Below are positions 46,178 to 55,253 of a stretch of DNA of 59,238 nucleotides, piece by piece. Within the stretch, counting starts at the first letter, position 1; the number at the start of each line of letters is the position of its first letter. Origin of the DNA: Alphaproteobacteria bacterium GM202ARS2 (GTDB lineage Bacteria > Pseudomonadota > Alphaproteobacteria > GM7ARS4); NCBI GenBank assembly GCA_014323835.1, contig JACONH010000002.1:1-59238 (forward strand). The letters are read 5' to 3'. The position numbers and the translations under genes are program-made. The notes under the pieces are model-generated. The model did not search any database and had not been told where the DNA came from. It saw only the letters and a program-made list of their open reading frames with translations.

Positions 46178-47328
46178 CCAAGACGTTACCCAAAGTGGAC
46201 ATGGAAGACCAGTTGGCGTGGTTGCATCTTGCTCGTTGTCGTGGCATTGGCCCGAAGACGCATCGTCGTCTGATAGAGAGTTATGGCGGTGCGAAGGCTG
46301 CTCTTGCGGCTTTGCCGACTATTCTTAAGCGCGGCGATTCCGTGGTGCGTCGTAAGGTTACAATCCCTGAGCGCCGCGTCATCGAAGACGAGTGGGGACG
46401 CTTGCAGGCGATGGGCGGACGTATGCTTACGCTCGTGGACGAGGACTATCCGCCTTCTTTGGCGGTCGTTGCCGATGCGCCGCTGGTGTTGTCGGTGTTG
46501 GGACATACCCACGTTCTTAAGAAGGATATGATTGGTCTTGTCGGAGCGAGACGCGCATCGGCAAGTGGAGTCTTGTTCGTGCGAGAACTGGCAGAAGAAC
46601 TAACCGCAGCAGGATTTGTCATTGTTTCAGGGATGGCTCATGGCATCGATTCTGCTGCTCACGAAGGGGCGTTGCAAGGAGGCACTGTTGCTGTTCTCGC
46701 CGGCGGAGTCGACCAAATCTATCCCCATGAAAAAGAGAAATTGTATCATGATATCGTCAAACAGGGCGCGGTTGTCAGCGAGGAGAAGCTGGAAACGCAG
46801 CCACGGGGGGCTTTGTTTCCAAAACGTAATCGTATCATTGCCGGGTTATGTCTCGGGTTGGTCGTCATCGAAGCAGAAAAACGCTCAGGCTCGTTGATTA
46901 CGGTCTCGCAGGCATTAGATTATGGGCGAGACATTTTTGCTGTGCCCGGCTCCCCGCAAGACCCACGTAGCTGGGGGGCTAATGATCTTATTAAGCAAGG
47001 GGCTTTTCTTGTGACCGAAAGCAAGGATGTTATTGACCATGTTGGTGCGTATAAGGAGACTCTCGAGGAAAAGAAAAAAGAGGCTAAACCCGTGGCTGGG
47101 CGCGTTGCTGGCGGGGCGGTGAAGTCGCCGCAGCCGCCGAGCGAGCAACATCTGGCGACCATACACAGCAGGATTGTATCGTTGCTGGGCCCGACGCCGT
47201 TGGATACCAACGAATTGTTGCGGCAGACCGACTTTTCTTGGCAACACATTTCGTACGTTTTGTTGCAACTGGAGTTAGAGGGGCGTTTAACGTATCATGC
47301 GGGCAACCGTGTTAGTCTTGTGATGTAG
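46174..47328 (+). CDS. dprA: DNA-processing protein DprA
   Basis: DprA loads RecA on incoming single-stranded DNA during natural transformation. The 384-residue protein has an N-terminal helix-hairpin segment (LHLARCRGIGPKTHRRL), the Rossmann-like core with IGLVGARRASASG, VIVSGMAHGIDSAAHEGAL, TVAVLAGGVDQIYPHE, FPKRNRIIAGL and AEKRSGSLITVSQALDYGRDIFAVPG, and a C-terminal winged helix (about 320-384). The start is GTG at 46174 within the plsY stop. The protein is widespread, so it does not alone show competence. Confidence 0.94.
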   Translation: MTKTLPKVDMEDQLAWLHLARCRGIGPKTHRRLIESYGGAKAALAALPTILKRGDSVVRRKVTIPERRVIEDEWGRLQAMGGRMLTLVDEDYPPSLAVVADAPLVLSVLGHTHVLKKDMIGLVGARRASASGVLFVRELAEELTAAGFVIVSGMAHGIDSAAHEGALQGGTVAVLAGGVDQIYPHEKEKLYHDIVKQGAVVSEEKLETQPRGALFPKRNRIIAGLCLGLVVIEAEKRSGSLITVSQALDYGRDIFAVPGSPQDPRSWGANDLIKQGAFLVTESKDVIDHVGAYKETLEEKKKEAKPVAGRVAGGAVKSPQPPSEQHLATIHSRIVSLLGPTPLDTNELLRQTDFSWQHISYVLLQLELEGRLTYHAGNRVSLVM

Positions 47329-47339
47329 GAGGTATGGTC

Positions 47340-49946
47340 ATGGATGTTGTGGTTGTCGAATCGCCGGCGAAGGCAAAAACGATTCACAAGTATTTAGGGG
47401 GCAAGTATCGTATTTTGGCGAGCTTTGGTCACGTGCGTGACTTGCCGCCAAAGGAGGGCTCTGTGTTGCCTGATGATGACTTCCGTATGATTTGGGAGAT
47501 CATGGACAAGGCAAAGAAGAACGTACGGGAGATTGCCTCTATGGTGCGTGGGGCGGGTACGTTGTATCTGGCGACTGACCCGGATAGGGAGGGCGAGGCC
47601 ATCTCGTGGCACTTGATTGCTGCTTTGAACGAGGCAAAAGTCATGAATGGCGTCGCTGTCAAGCGAGTCGTCTTCCACGAAATTACCAAAGAGGCGGTGC
47701 TGGCAGCCTTTTCTTCTGCCCGCACCATCGATGAGAATTTGGTGGATGCTTATCTGGCGCGCCGCGCCCTCGATTATCTTGTGGGCTTTACGCTCTCGCC
47801 GGTGTTGTGGCGTAAGCTGCCGGGCAGTCGCTCGGCAGGGCGCGTGCAGTCGGTCGCCTTGCGGATGATTTGCGACCGAGAAAAAGACATCGAACTCTTC
47901 AAGCCCAAAGAATACTGGCTTGTGGATGCCATGCTTCAGACAGAAAAAAACGAGCGTTTCGCCGCTCGCCTTGTCCATTATCAGGGCAAAAAACTAGATA
48001 AATTTGCTCTTAACAAGGACTCGGCTGGTGAGGCACAAAAGCATATCGAGCAAGCAACGTGGCATGTCGCTCAGGTGACGGCAAAGGAGGAGAGACGTCA
48101 TCCTCGTCCGCCTTTCACCACGTCCACGTTGCAGCAGGAAGCGTCTCGCAAGCTGGGTTTTTCGGCAAAACAGACGATGACTCTTGCCCAGAAGCTTTAC
48201 GATGGTTCAGCCTTGCAGGGACAATCCAGCGGCGGGCTGATAACGTATATGCGCACCGACTCGCAAGCCTTGTCGCAACAGGCGGTGCGCGGTTTGCGCA
48301 CGCTGATTGGCAAGGCGTATGGTGAAGCGTATCTGCCCCCTCAGCCGAACGTCTATAAGGGACGAGTCAAAAACGCACAGGAAGCCCACGAAGCCATCAG
48401 GCCCACGGATGTGGCTCGAGACCCTAAAAGCTTACGGGGTTTTCTCGATAGTGAGAGCCATCAGTTGTATGACTTAATCTGGAAGCGCACACTGGCAAGT
48501 CAAATGAAGGCGGCCGTCTTCGAGCGAATCAAGGCAGACATGTCCGACGGCAAAAACGATGCTCAGGTGACAATGTTGCGTGCCAATGGCTCTCGAGTTG
48601 TCTTCGATGGTTTTTTGTCGATTTATCAGGAGGGCGTTGACGAAAAAAGCGACTCAAGCGCGGACATAAGCGCGGATATGGACATGGACGATATGCCGTT
48701 GCCGGCGTTGACCCAAGGGCAGAAGGTAGCGGTGGACAAGGCGGATGCCAGTCAGCACTTCACAAAACCGCCGCCGCGTTTTACGGAAGCGAGTCTCGTC
48801 AAAGAACTAGAAAGTCACGGCATCGGCAGACCGTCGACGTATGCGGCGATTATTAGCGTCTTGCAGGAGCGTGGGTATGTGCGTTTGGACAAACGGCGAT
48901 TCATCGCTGATACCAAGGGACGCATCGTGGTTGTCTTTTTGCATCGATTCTTTCGGCGGTATATTCAAAATGACTTTACGGCATCGCTAGAAGACCAGCT
49001 GGACGACATCGCACGAGGCGAGCTGTCATGGAAAAAGGCTCTGGAAGAATTCTGGCGCGATTTCATTAAGACCATCGAACAGGCGAATGCGCTATCGACT
49101 CGTGAAGTCATCGATTTGCTCAACGAGTCTTTGGAGCATTTCTTGTTTGGCGATAAAGAAAATGCCCGCCTGTGTCCGCAGTGCGGTGAGGGGACGTTGG
49201 GGATGAAGTTCAGTCGTTATGGGCCGTTTATTGGCTGTTCTCGTTATCCGGATTGTCGGTATACTCGAGCTTTTGGGGCGCATGGTGATGCCGCGGCGGC
49301 AGAAGGAGCGATGCGGCACAATCAGGTTCTGGGTACGCACCCGCAGCTGGGTGTGCCGATTAGTTTACGTGACGGGCCCTATGGGCCCTATCTTCAGCTG
49401 GACGAAGAGACCAAGGGCAAACCCAAGCGTGCTTCGTTGAACAGAACCGGGTATACGCCCGACACTGTAACGTTGGCGGTTGCGGTGGGCTTGCTGGCTC
49501 TGCCGCGGGTGGTGGGTAAACATCCGCAAAGCGGCGAAGATATGATTGTCAGCAATGGGCCTTATGGGCCTTATGTGCGTCATCAAAATCTTTTTGCGTC
49601 CTTGCAGGAGGGTGACGACTTGTTGGCTATTGGCGATAACCGCGCTGTTGAGCTGTTGACCTTAGCGGAAGAAAAAAGAAAAGCACGAATTATGGTGACG
49701 TTGGGCACGCACCCTGATGATGGACAGACTGTGACCATAGAAAAGAGTCGATTTGGCCCCTGTCTGGTGCACGGACGCACGAAGGTTTATCTTGGCAAAA
49801 GACCCTTCGAGGATATGACGATGGATGAGGCTGTGGGTCTTATCGAGGAGAAAAAGAAAAAAGCTGCCGAGAAAAAGACAACGAAAAAAACAACGAAACG
49901 AGCCAAAAAGACAGTGGCAAAATCGGCAAAGAAAAGCACGTCTTAA
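47340..49946 (+). CDS. topA: DNA topoisomerase I
   Basis: This type IA topoisomerase relaxes negative supercoils. The TOPRIM domain starts MDVVVVESPAKAKTI and includes YLATDPDREGEAISWHL; the active-site tyrosine is in GLITYMRTDS (about residue 305). One clear C4 zinc ribbon follows (CPQCGEGTLG to GCSRYPDCRY, about 617-643), then ribbon-like repeats with GPYGPY and a Lys/Thr-rich tail. The ATG at 47340 has ideal spacing from AGGAGGT; an ATG two codons upstream is in frame but too close. The gene follows dprA, a common order. Confidence 0.96.
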   Translation: MDVVVVESPAKAKTIHKYLGGKYRILASFGHVRDLPPKEGSVLPDDDFRMIWEIMDKAKKNVREIASMVRGAGTLYLATDPDREGEAISWHLIAALNEAKVMNGVAVKRVVFHEITKEAVLAAFSSARTIDENLVDAYLARRALDYLVGFTLSPVLWRKLPGSRSAGRVQSVALRMICDREKDIELFKPKEYWLVDAMLQTEKNERFAARLVHYQGKKLDKFALNKDSAGEAQKHIEQATWHVAQVTAKEERRHPRPPFTTSTLQQEASRKLGFSAKQTMTLAQKLYDGSALQGQSSGGLITYMRTDSQALSQQAVRGLRTLIGKAYGEAYLPPQPNVYKGRVKNAQEAHEAIRPTDVARDPKSLRGFLDSESHQLYDLIWKRTLASQMKAAVFERIKADMSDGKNDAQVTMLRANGSRVVFDGFLSIYQEGVDEKSDSSADISADMDMDDMPLPALTQGQKVAVDKADASQHFTKPPPRFTEASLVKELESHGIGRPSTYAAIISVLQERGYVRLDKRRFIADTKGRIVVVFLHRFFRRYIQNDFTASLEDQLDDIARGELSWKKALEEFWRDFIKTIEQANALSTREVIDLLNESLEHFLFGDKENARLCPQCGEGTLGMKFSRYGPFIGCSRYPDCRYTRAFGAHGDAAAAEGAMRHNQVLGTHPQLGVPISLRDGPYGPYLQLDEETKGKPKRASLNRTGYTPDTVTLAVAVGLLALPRVVGKHPQSGEDMIVSNGPYGPYVRHQNLFASLQEGDDLLAIGDNRAVELLTLAEEKRKARIMVTLGTHPDDGQTVTIEKSRFGPCLVHGRTKVYLGKRPFEDMTMDEAVGLIEEKKKKAAEKKTTKKTTKRAKKTVAKSAKKSTS

Positions 49947-50066
49947 GGGTAAGCGGGTTGAGGAGGGGGTATTTTTGTTTTTGTTGCTTTTGTGTTGTGT
50001 GTGGCTTACTTTGTGCGGGTTGGCGTTGTGACGCTGGGACAATGTTTATGGTATTGGAGGTTTGTT

Positions 50067-50234
50067 ATGGCGAAGTCTGCGAAGATTAAGATTAGGCTGG
50101 TGAGCAGTGAGAAGACGGGTACGTTTTATGTGACGACGAAGAATCCGCGTCAGACTCCTGATAAGTTGGAGGTTCGTAAGTATGATAAGGCGTTGCGTCG
50201 TCATGTTTTGTTTAAGGAGGCGAAGATTAAGTAG
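50067..50234 (+). CDS. rpmG: 50S ribosomal protein L33
   Basis: The 55-residue ribosomal protein [11 protein letters not shown]... shows [25 protein letters not shown] and [11 protein letters not shown], typical of L33. GGAGG lies 6 bases before the ATG; a longer frame starting at 49992 is not needed. The zinc-binding cysteines found in some L33 forms are absent, so this is the C-minus form. tRNA-Ser begins 6 bases after the stop. Confidence 0.95.
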   Translation: MAKSAKIKIRLVSSEKTGTFYVTTKNPRQTPDKLEVRKYDKALRRHVLFKEAKIK

Positions 50235-50239
50235 TTACG

Positions 50240-50329
50240 GGAGAGGTGGCCGAGTGGTTGAAGGCGGCGGTTTGCTAAACCGTTATACGGTTTTAAGCCG
50301 TATCGAGGGTTCGAATCCCTTCCTCTCCG
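50240..50329 (+). tRNA. tRNA-Ser (anticodon GCU)
   Basis: This class II tRNA has acceptor stem GGAGAGG/CCTCTCC, anticodon stem GCGGT/ACCGT around the loop TTGCTAA (GCT at its centre), a long variable arm (TACGGTTTTAAGCCGTA hairpin) and T arm GAGGG-TTCGAAT-CCCTT. CCA is not encoded. It reads AGC/AGU serine codons. Confidence 0.95.
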
Positions 50330-50499
50330 CGCTTTTGTGTCTTTTTTTCTGTATTTTTAACAGAAAGGTTGATTTTGTTTTTTTGCTGGGATATAGTGGG
50401 CTAGCGGGTGCGTGTTCGTTGTGGGATTTAGGGTGCGCGATAGGCAGGGAACGGGGCAAAACATATATTTATGAGGCTTTCAGCATAAGAGGTTGAGAT

Positions 50500-52146
50500 A
50501 TGATTATGGTTCGTCGTTTTTGTTTATGGTCGTTGATGGGGTGTGTTGCGTGGAGTTTCGCGCCGTCGACGTCGTCTGCGGGGACATTTGATGGTTTTCA
50601 TGCCAATGTGTATTCCGCGATTGGTTCTGGCACGATTAAGCGTGATGACTTTATCGGTGATGTCGGCAGCGGCCCTGGTGCGGTTGTTTTGAATCAGGTG
50701 GAAGATTATCGCAGTTTCGAGCGTGGCTTGTCGGGCGGATTTAGTCTCGGCTACAGCCGAGTGCTCAACAACAAGTGGTTCGTTTCAGGTGAAGGATTCT
50801 TCAGCGGTAGCGGGGCGGGCGACGGCATCAGTAGCGAGCGCGCCTATAATACTTATCAATTCGATTTGAACGTGGATGCAAACAACAAAACCTGTGCGAA
50901 TGGTGCTGCGGTTTGTGTTGCAGATAATGATGGTAGAACGCTACGCACCAGAGACCAACACACCTTCGGTTTTCTTGCTCGAGGGGGCTACAAAGTCGCC
51001 CCTGGCACGCTCTTCTATGGTTCACTGGGTTATTCGGTCAGCAGTGTCGAGACCCGCTATGATTATTCGACGGGTAATACGTTGCAATCCGACTTCGTCA
51101 AATCGACCGACAACGGCGGTTTCCTCATCGGGGCAGGAAGTGAAATCATGCTCGCCAAAAACTTCTCGGCACGTATGGACTGGTTGCACGACCAACGCGA
51201 AGCCTATGATGTCTCAGTCGGTCGCTATCCTGACTATGCCGAAAATGAAGTCAGCGGACAGACCTTGCGTGTCGGCTTGTCATGGCGTTTTGGACAATAT
51301 GACTTCGCCGGCGGAAGCCAAGATGACGACCAAGTGGAACTATCACCGGGACGCTTGCTCGGCTATAAAGGGCTCGGGCTGTATGCCGGCGGACAAGGTA
51401 TCTACGGCTACGTGCCCTATAACGAAAATGCCACCATCGACGGCAACGCCTACCGCAACAATGACGGCGCCTTGAATGGAGTCGGACTCGGCTTCTTCTT
51501 CGGTATCGGAACAACCCTCGATAAAATCTGGCAAAGCAACAAATACCGCAAATGGTACATCGGTATCGAAGGCGGCGGCTCCTATGACTTCACCCTCGAA
51601 AGTGAAGAACAAGAAATCGACGGTATCGGCGGCGGATGCAATGCAGGTGCCACAGGCACGCCTCAGGAAGGACAGTTGCTAAATGGTAATGAATTGACGT
51701 GTTTCGACCGAGTCAATGTTGACACCGAAGTCCTTTATAGCGTCTCGGCAACGACCCGACTCGGCTATATGCCTAATGACCACAGCATGATTTATCTCCG
51801 CTTCGGCTACGGCTGGGCAGATTATGAAGTCAAACGCAGTGCTGGCGTTAGACACTTTGGTTATGAAGGAACGCCCCCTACGGATACCTCATGTTCCGGT
51901 GCGAACTACCGCACCGTTGGAGGAGCAAGCGACTCATGGCTGACAGAAGGTTTCGTCTTCGGACTCGGATTCGAATCGATGGTCAATCGCAACGTGTTCG
52001 TCCGACTCGACTGGAGCTATCTGGATGGTGATACCGTTTCACTGCCCGGCTATGCCGTTGGGTGTGGCGGTCGCGATCTGACAGCCAATCGCCGTATCAA
52101 TCCCGACATCAATAAAGTCAGCCTCGGCGTCGGTTACGCCTTCTGA
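50500..52146 (+). CDS. Tandem double outer-membrane beta-barrel protein
   Basis: The 548-residue protein has a signal peptide (about 1-27, ending STSSA) followed by two successive OmpA/opacity-like barrels. The first (about 28-264) ends QTLRVGLSWRF. After an Asp/Glu-rich linker (SQDDDQVEL) the second (about 285-548) starts YKGLGLYAGGQGIYGYV and ends KVSLGVGYAF with a C-terminal phenylalanine. Each half has alternating strands, large loops and one Cys pair or more in loops (CANGAAVC; CNAGATG... to CFD; CSG... to CGG). Single eight-strand barrels are common; two in one chain are unusual. Function is unknown; adhesion or surface exposure is plausible. The ATG at 50506 is an alternative start. 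Confidence 0.82.
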   Translation: MIMVRRFCLWSLMGCVAWSFAPSTSSAGTFDGFHANVYSAIGSGTIKRDDFIGDVGSGPGAVVLNQVEDYRSFERGLSGGFSLGYSRVLNNKWFVSGEGFFSGSGAGDGISSERAYNTYQFDLNVDANNKTCANGAAVCVADNDGRTLRTRDQHTFGFLARGGYKVAPGTLFYGSLGYSVSSVETRYDYSTGNTLQSDFVKSTDNGGFLIGAGSEIMLAKNFSARMDWLHDQREAYDVSVGRYPDYAENEVSGQTLRVGLSWRFGQYDFAGGSQDDDQVELSPGRLLGYKGLGLYAGGQGIYGYVPYNENATIDGNAYRNNDGALNGVGLGFFFGIGTTLDKIWQSNKYRKWYIGIEGGGSYDFTLESEEQEIDGIGGGCNAGATGTPQEGQLLNGNELTCFDRVNVDTEVLYSVSATTRLGYMPNDHSMIYLRFGYGWADYEVKRSAGVRHFGYEGTPPTDTSCSGANYRTVGGASDSWLTEGFVFGLGFESMVNRNVFVRLDWSYLDGDTVSLPGYAVGCGGRDLTANRRINPDINKVSLGVGYAF

Positions 52147-52158
52147 GGTTCATGCTGG

Positions 52159-52902
52159 ATGATAGGCGGATGCTGCTCCTATAAGGCACGCCTGAAAATC
52201 GATGGTGGCACCACGCTTAAAGAGGGTGCCACCATCCTTTTCGATCAAGCCCAACACCACAAGCTTTTCCATGTCCTGCGCTTGCGCGTCGGCGATAACG
52301 TCTGCGTCTTCGATGGCAAACAAGGGGCATGGCTCGCGACCATCGACAGCCTCAACAAAAAAAGCGCACAAGCAAAAATCATCAGTCAACACCGCAACCA
52401 ACATCCACCGTGGCACACGCGCCTGTTGTTCGCTGTGCTTAAACAGGCAGCCCTCGATGACCTCATCGACAAAGCAACGCAAATGGCTGTTGGTGTCTTG
52501 CAGCCGGTCATAACCGACTACACCGTGGTGCGCCGTATCAACCATGTGCGCCTTCATAGCCGAGCCACCCAGGCGGCAGAGCAGTGCAATCGCCTCGATG
52601 TGCCAAAAGTCGAACCCCTTAAAACCATACAAGACGTGCTGAAAACATGGGACAAGCAGGTGCCCCTTTATGTCTGTGACCCCTATAAGGGCGAATCCCC
52701 CACCAGCACCGAAGAGAACGCCGCTTTTCTGATAGGGCCTGAGGGGGGATTCTCGCAAAAAGAATACGCCCTGTTCGACCAACTACCCGATTTAGGGTAT
52801 AGTCGCCAGTATGTCCGCTTGGCGCCCCTCCTTCTCCGAGCCGAGACTGCCGCTACGGTCGCCCTTGCATCTGTGGCACCCTCCGCAACTGCATCCCTCT
52901 AA
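52159..52902 (+). CDS. rsmE: 16S rRNA m3U1498 methyltransferase
   Basis: RsmE methylates N3 of U1498 in 16S rRNA. The 247-residue SPOUT protein has the N-terminal PUA-like part (HHKLFHVLRLRVGDNVCVFDG, about 33-53), LLFAVLKQAALDDLIDKATQMAVGVLQPV, FLIGPEGGFSQKE and the C-terminal knot LAPLLLRAETAATVAL. It starts 12 bases after the outer-membrane protein gene and precedes gshA by 9 bases. Confidence 0.92.
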   Translation: MIGGCCSYKARLKIDGGTTLKEGATILFDQAQHHKLFHVLRLRVGDNVCVFDGKQGAWLATIDSLNKKSAQAKIISQHRNQHPPWHTRLLFAVLKQAALDDLIDKATQMAVGVLQPVITDYTVVRRINHVRLHSRATQAAEQCNRLDVPKVEPLKTIQDVLKTWDKQVPLYVCDPYKGESPTSTEENAAFLIGPEGGFSQKEYALFDQLPDLGYSRQYVRLAPLLLRAETAATVALASVAPSATASL

Positions 52903-52911
52903 GCCCCACCC

Positions 52912-54276
52912 ATGAAAAATCCTCATACAGATAGTATTACTGACCCACAAGCTATCGAGGCGTATTTGCGTTCAGGGTGCAAGGAACGGGCAGCGTGGGG
53001 CATTGGCACGGAACACGAAAAATTTGCTTTCCACAAAGATACATTACGCCCGATTCCCTATGAGTCACCGAGCGATAGTGATGCGAGTATCGCCAACTTT
53101 TTACGAGGGATGTGCACGCAGGACAGCGAGCCTTATAGGGAGGGCGAGCATGTGTTGGGGTGTTTATCGCCGCGGGGCTCGATTACGCTTGAGCCTGGCG
53201 GGCAAATAGAGTTCTCGTCTAGTGTCGTGGAGACGTTGCATCGTGCTTGTGCTGCCATGCACGAGCATCTGTATCTTGCCAAACGGGTAGCGGAGCCATT
53301 GAACATGGGCTTGTTGGGTGTGGGTTTTCTGCCGTTATGGAGCAGGGATGATGTGCCGTGGATGCCCAAACGCCGCTACGAGATTATGCGTCAGAGGATG
53401 GTGCAGAAAGGCAAACTCGGCATCGATATGATGAAGCGCACATGCACGGTGCAGGTTAATCTCGATTTCGACAGCGAAGAGATGATGGTGCAATGTTTGC
53501 GTATCGGGCTTGCTTTGCAACCGATTGTTGTTGCCTTGTTTGCGAACTCACCTTTCACGGAGGGGCGACTCAACGGCTTTCTCAGTTATCGCAGCCATGT
53601 GTGGACGGATACCGACCCTGAGCGGTGTGGCATTTTGCCCTTTGTGTTTGACGATGGTTTTGGTTTTAGGCGTTATGTGGACTATATTCTCGATGTTCCC
53701 ATGTATTTTATCCGCCGTGAAGGCACGTATTATGACGTAAGAGGACGCTCTTTTCGAGACTTTATGGCGGGCAAACTTGTCGGTTTTGAGTCGTGGCGTC
53801 CGACACTGGAGGACGTAAAAGACCACATGAGCACCATTTTCACGGAAGTGCGTCTGAAAACCTTTGTCGAGATGCGCGGGGCTGATGGCGGCAACCTACA
53901 GCGTTTGTGTGCCTTGTCGGCATTTTGGGTCGGCTTGTTGTATGATGACGCGGTGCGAGAAACCTGCTACCAGTGGATTAAAGATTGGAGCCCCGATACG
54001 CACCAGAGCTTACGCACGATGATACCGAAAGAAGGCTTGCATATGCGTATGGGCTCGCAAACCATTGCCGAGATTGCCCGTGATACGCTCGCGCTTGCCG
54101 AGCGGGGCTTGAAAAACAGAAAACGCTATAACCAAAAAGGACAAGATGAATCTATCTTTCTCGAACCCTTGTTCGCACAAGTCAAAAAAGGCACAACACC
54201 AGCAGAAGACATCATCGACCTATGGAAAAAAAACAACAAAAGCATGGAAGCCATCTACCAACACCTTGCCTATTGA
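52912..54276 (+). CDS. gshA: Glutamate-cysteine ligase, plant/alphaproteobacterial (GCS2) type
   Basis: GshA makes gamma-glutamylcysteine, the first step to glutathione. The 454-residue protein shows GIGTEHEKFAF (about 31-41), SITLEPGGQIEFSS (about 90-103), RTCTVQVNLDF, LFANSPFTEGRLNGF, and the Arg/Glu-rich TEVRLKTFVEMRGADGG. This matches the plant-like GCS2 family rather than the E. coli type, as usual in alphaproteobacteria. In plants a disulfide regulates the enzyme; whether that holds here is unknown. gshB is not in the window. Confidence 0.93.
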   Translation: MKNPHTDSITDPQAIEAYLRSGCKERAAWGIGTEHEKFAFHKDTLRPIPYESPSDSDASIANFLRGMCTQDSEPYREGEHVLGCLSPRGSITLEPGGQIEFSSSVVETLHRACAAMHEHLYLAKRVAEPLNMGLLGVGFLPLWSRDDVPWMPKRRYEIMRQRMVQKGKLGIDMMKRTCTVQVNLDFDSEEMMVQCLRIGLALQPIVVALFANSPFTEGRLNGFLSYRSHVWTDTDPERCGILPFVFDDGFGFRRYVDYILDVPMYFIRREGTYYDVRGRSFRDFMAGKLVGFESWRPTLEDVKDHMSTIFTEVRLKTFVEMRGADGGNLQRLCALSAFWVGLLYDDAVRETCYQWIKDWSPDTHQSLRTMIPKEGLHMRMGSQTIAEIARDTLALAERGLKNRKRYNQKGQDESIFLEPLFAQVKKGTTPAEDIIDLWKKNNKSMEAIYQHLAY

Positions 54277-54299
54277 GGGGCTTACTGAGAGGAGATACC

Positions 54300-54590
54300 A
54301 TGAAAAGCCCGCAAACATGTAAGAATCTGACAGACGTCCGAGAAGCCATCGATGCCATCGATGAAAAAGTGTTACAGCTGCTGACGGAACGACAGGCTTA
54401 TGTGCACCAAGCTGCCCGATTCAAAACTCGAGAGCAAGTGGTGGATAAGAAACGCATCGATGCCATCGTCGAAAAAGTGCGTGCCTATGCCGACACCCAT
54501 AACGTTAATCCCGATATGGTCGAAGACGTCTGGAGACGGATGATTGAGGAATTCATCCGCCTCGAATATCAGCTTCTCGATGACTCCTGA
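54300..54590 (+). CDS. Chorismate mutase (AroQ class)
   Basis: The 96-residue all-helical protein matches AroQ chorismate mutase: LTDVREAIDAIDEKVLQLLTERQAYV (helix 1 with the active-site arginine) and a C-terminal helix VEDVWRRMIEEFIRLEYQ. It converts chorismate to prephenate for Phe/Tyr. The distantly related isochorismate pyruvate lyases share the fold and cannot be fully excluded. The ATG at 54300 follows GAGAGGAG; a longer frame starting in gshA is rejected. It overlaps the methyltransferase gene by 22 bases tail to tail. Confidence 0.85.
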   Translation: MKSPQTCKNLTDVREAIDAIDEKVLQLLTERQAYVHQAARFKTREQVVDKKRIDAIVEKVRAYADTHNVNPDMVEDVWRRMIEEFIRLEYQLLDDS

Positions 54591-55177
54591 GCCACGTCGA
54601 CTCCCCATGGTGTCCACCCTGTAGCATGTTCTCTCGCGAACAATTCGATTTTACGTTGTTGCGGGAACATTGCCTCAATCCGTTGTCGCACTTCGGCGGG
54701 TTTACTTGAGTGTGTGCCTCTTTCCACTTCGACAAGTTGGCGAATGTTGCGCGCGCCGCGCGGTGATGGAATCTTGCCCCGCTTAAACACAAGGCACAGC
54801 TCGCATTGGCTCAACGTGTAAAAGCCGGGATTGGTTTTCATTTTATTCCAAACGAAGGCAATTGTCGCCCAAGCAAAGCCCCACGCCTTGCCTAAATCAA
54901 TGGCTTGGTCAAGGTGCGGGCTGGACGACCACATAAACAAAAGCCCATTATCTGCAGTGATTCGCTCAATCGGCAGTCTTTTCAGCTGGTCAAGGGTCAC
55001 GGTGGGATAATGACGAATCGCCCCACCTGAGTCCCCTGAGCCTTTGCCAGCATGTTGCAGCTGTCCCTTATAATCCCAGGGCGGGTCAGCATAGATAATA
55101 TCGAAACGCCCACTCGGTAGAGGCGGAAAGACACCACACTCGATTTCATCCGCCTTTGTTGTGCGAGTCTGTGCCAT
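54569..55177 (-). CDS. MT-A70 family N6-adenine DNA/RNA methyltransferase
   Basis: The 202-residue protein has the catalytic motif DPPW (FDIIYADPPWDYKG, about 25-38) and later segments LLFMWSSSPHLDQAIDLGKAWGF, ATIAFVWNK and ARNIRQLVEVERGTHSSKP, typical of bacterial MT-A70 adenine methyltransferases found on phages and in genomic islands. No endonuclease partner is adjacent, so it is a solitary methylase in this window. Target and role are unknown. It lies between chorismate mutase and the intron-bearing tRNA-Lys. Confidence 0.87.
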   Translation of the reverse strand: MAQTRTTKADEIECGVFPPLPSGRFDIIYADPPWDYKGQLQHAGKGSGDSGGAIRHYPTVTLDQLKRLPIERITADNGLLFMWSSSPHLDQAIDLGKAWGFAWATIAFVWNKMKTNPGFYTLSQCELCLVFKRGKIPSPRGARNIRQLVEVERGTHSSKPAEVRQRIEAMFPQQRKIELFAREHATGWTPWGVDVAQESSRS

Positions 55178-55197
55178 TTATATTTTACGTGTGCGCC

Positions 55198-55253
55198 TTA
55201 CGTCTGCGGTGCGCTGTGAGCGCACGTTACGTTTGCGGTGCGCGTGAGCGCAC
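55198..55253. repeat. Two-copy ~29-bp tandem repeat overlapping the 3' end of tRNA-Lys
   Basis: TTACGT(C/T)TGCGGTGCGC followed by (T)GTGAGCGCAC occurs at 55198-55225 and again at 55227-55253, with a partial third copy (TTACGTGTGCGC) just before. The second copy contains the tRNA 3' acceptor strand, so part of the tRNA end is duplicated downstream. Each copy contains GTGCGC/GCGCAC arms that can form a hairpin. Confidence 0.8.

Noticed and set aside
50346..50366. Inverted repeat TTTCTGT/ACAGAAA after tRNA-Ser, considered as a terminator
   Set aside because: The stem is only 7 bp and AT-rich, and no T-run follows on the plus strand, so a terminator is not supported.
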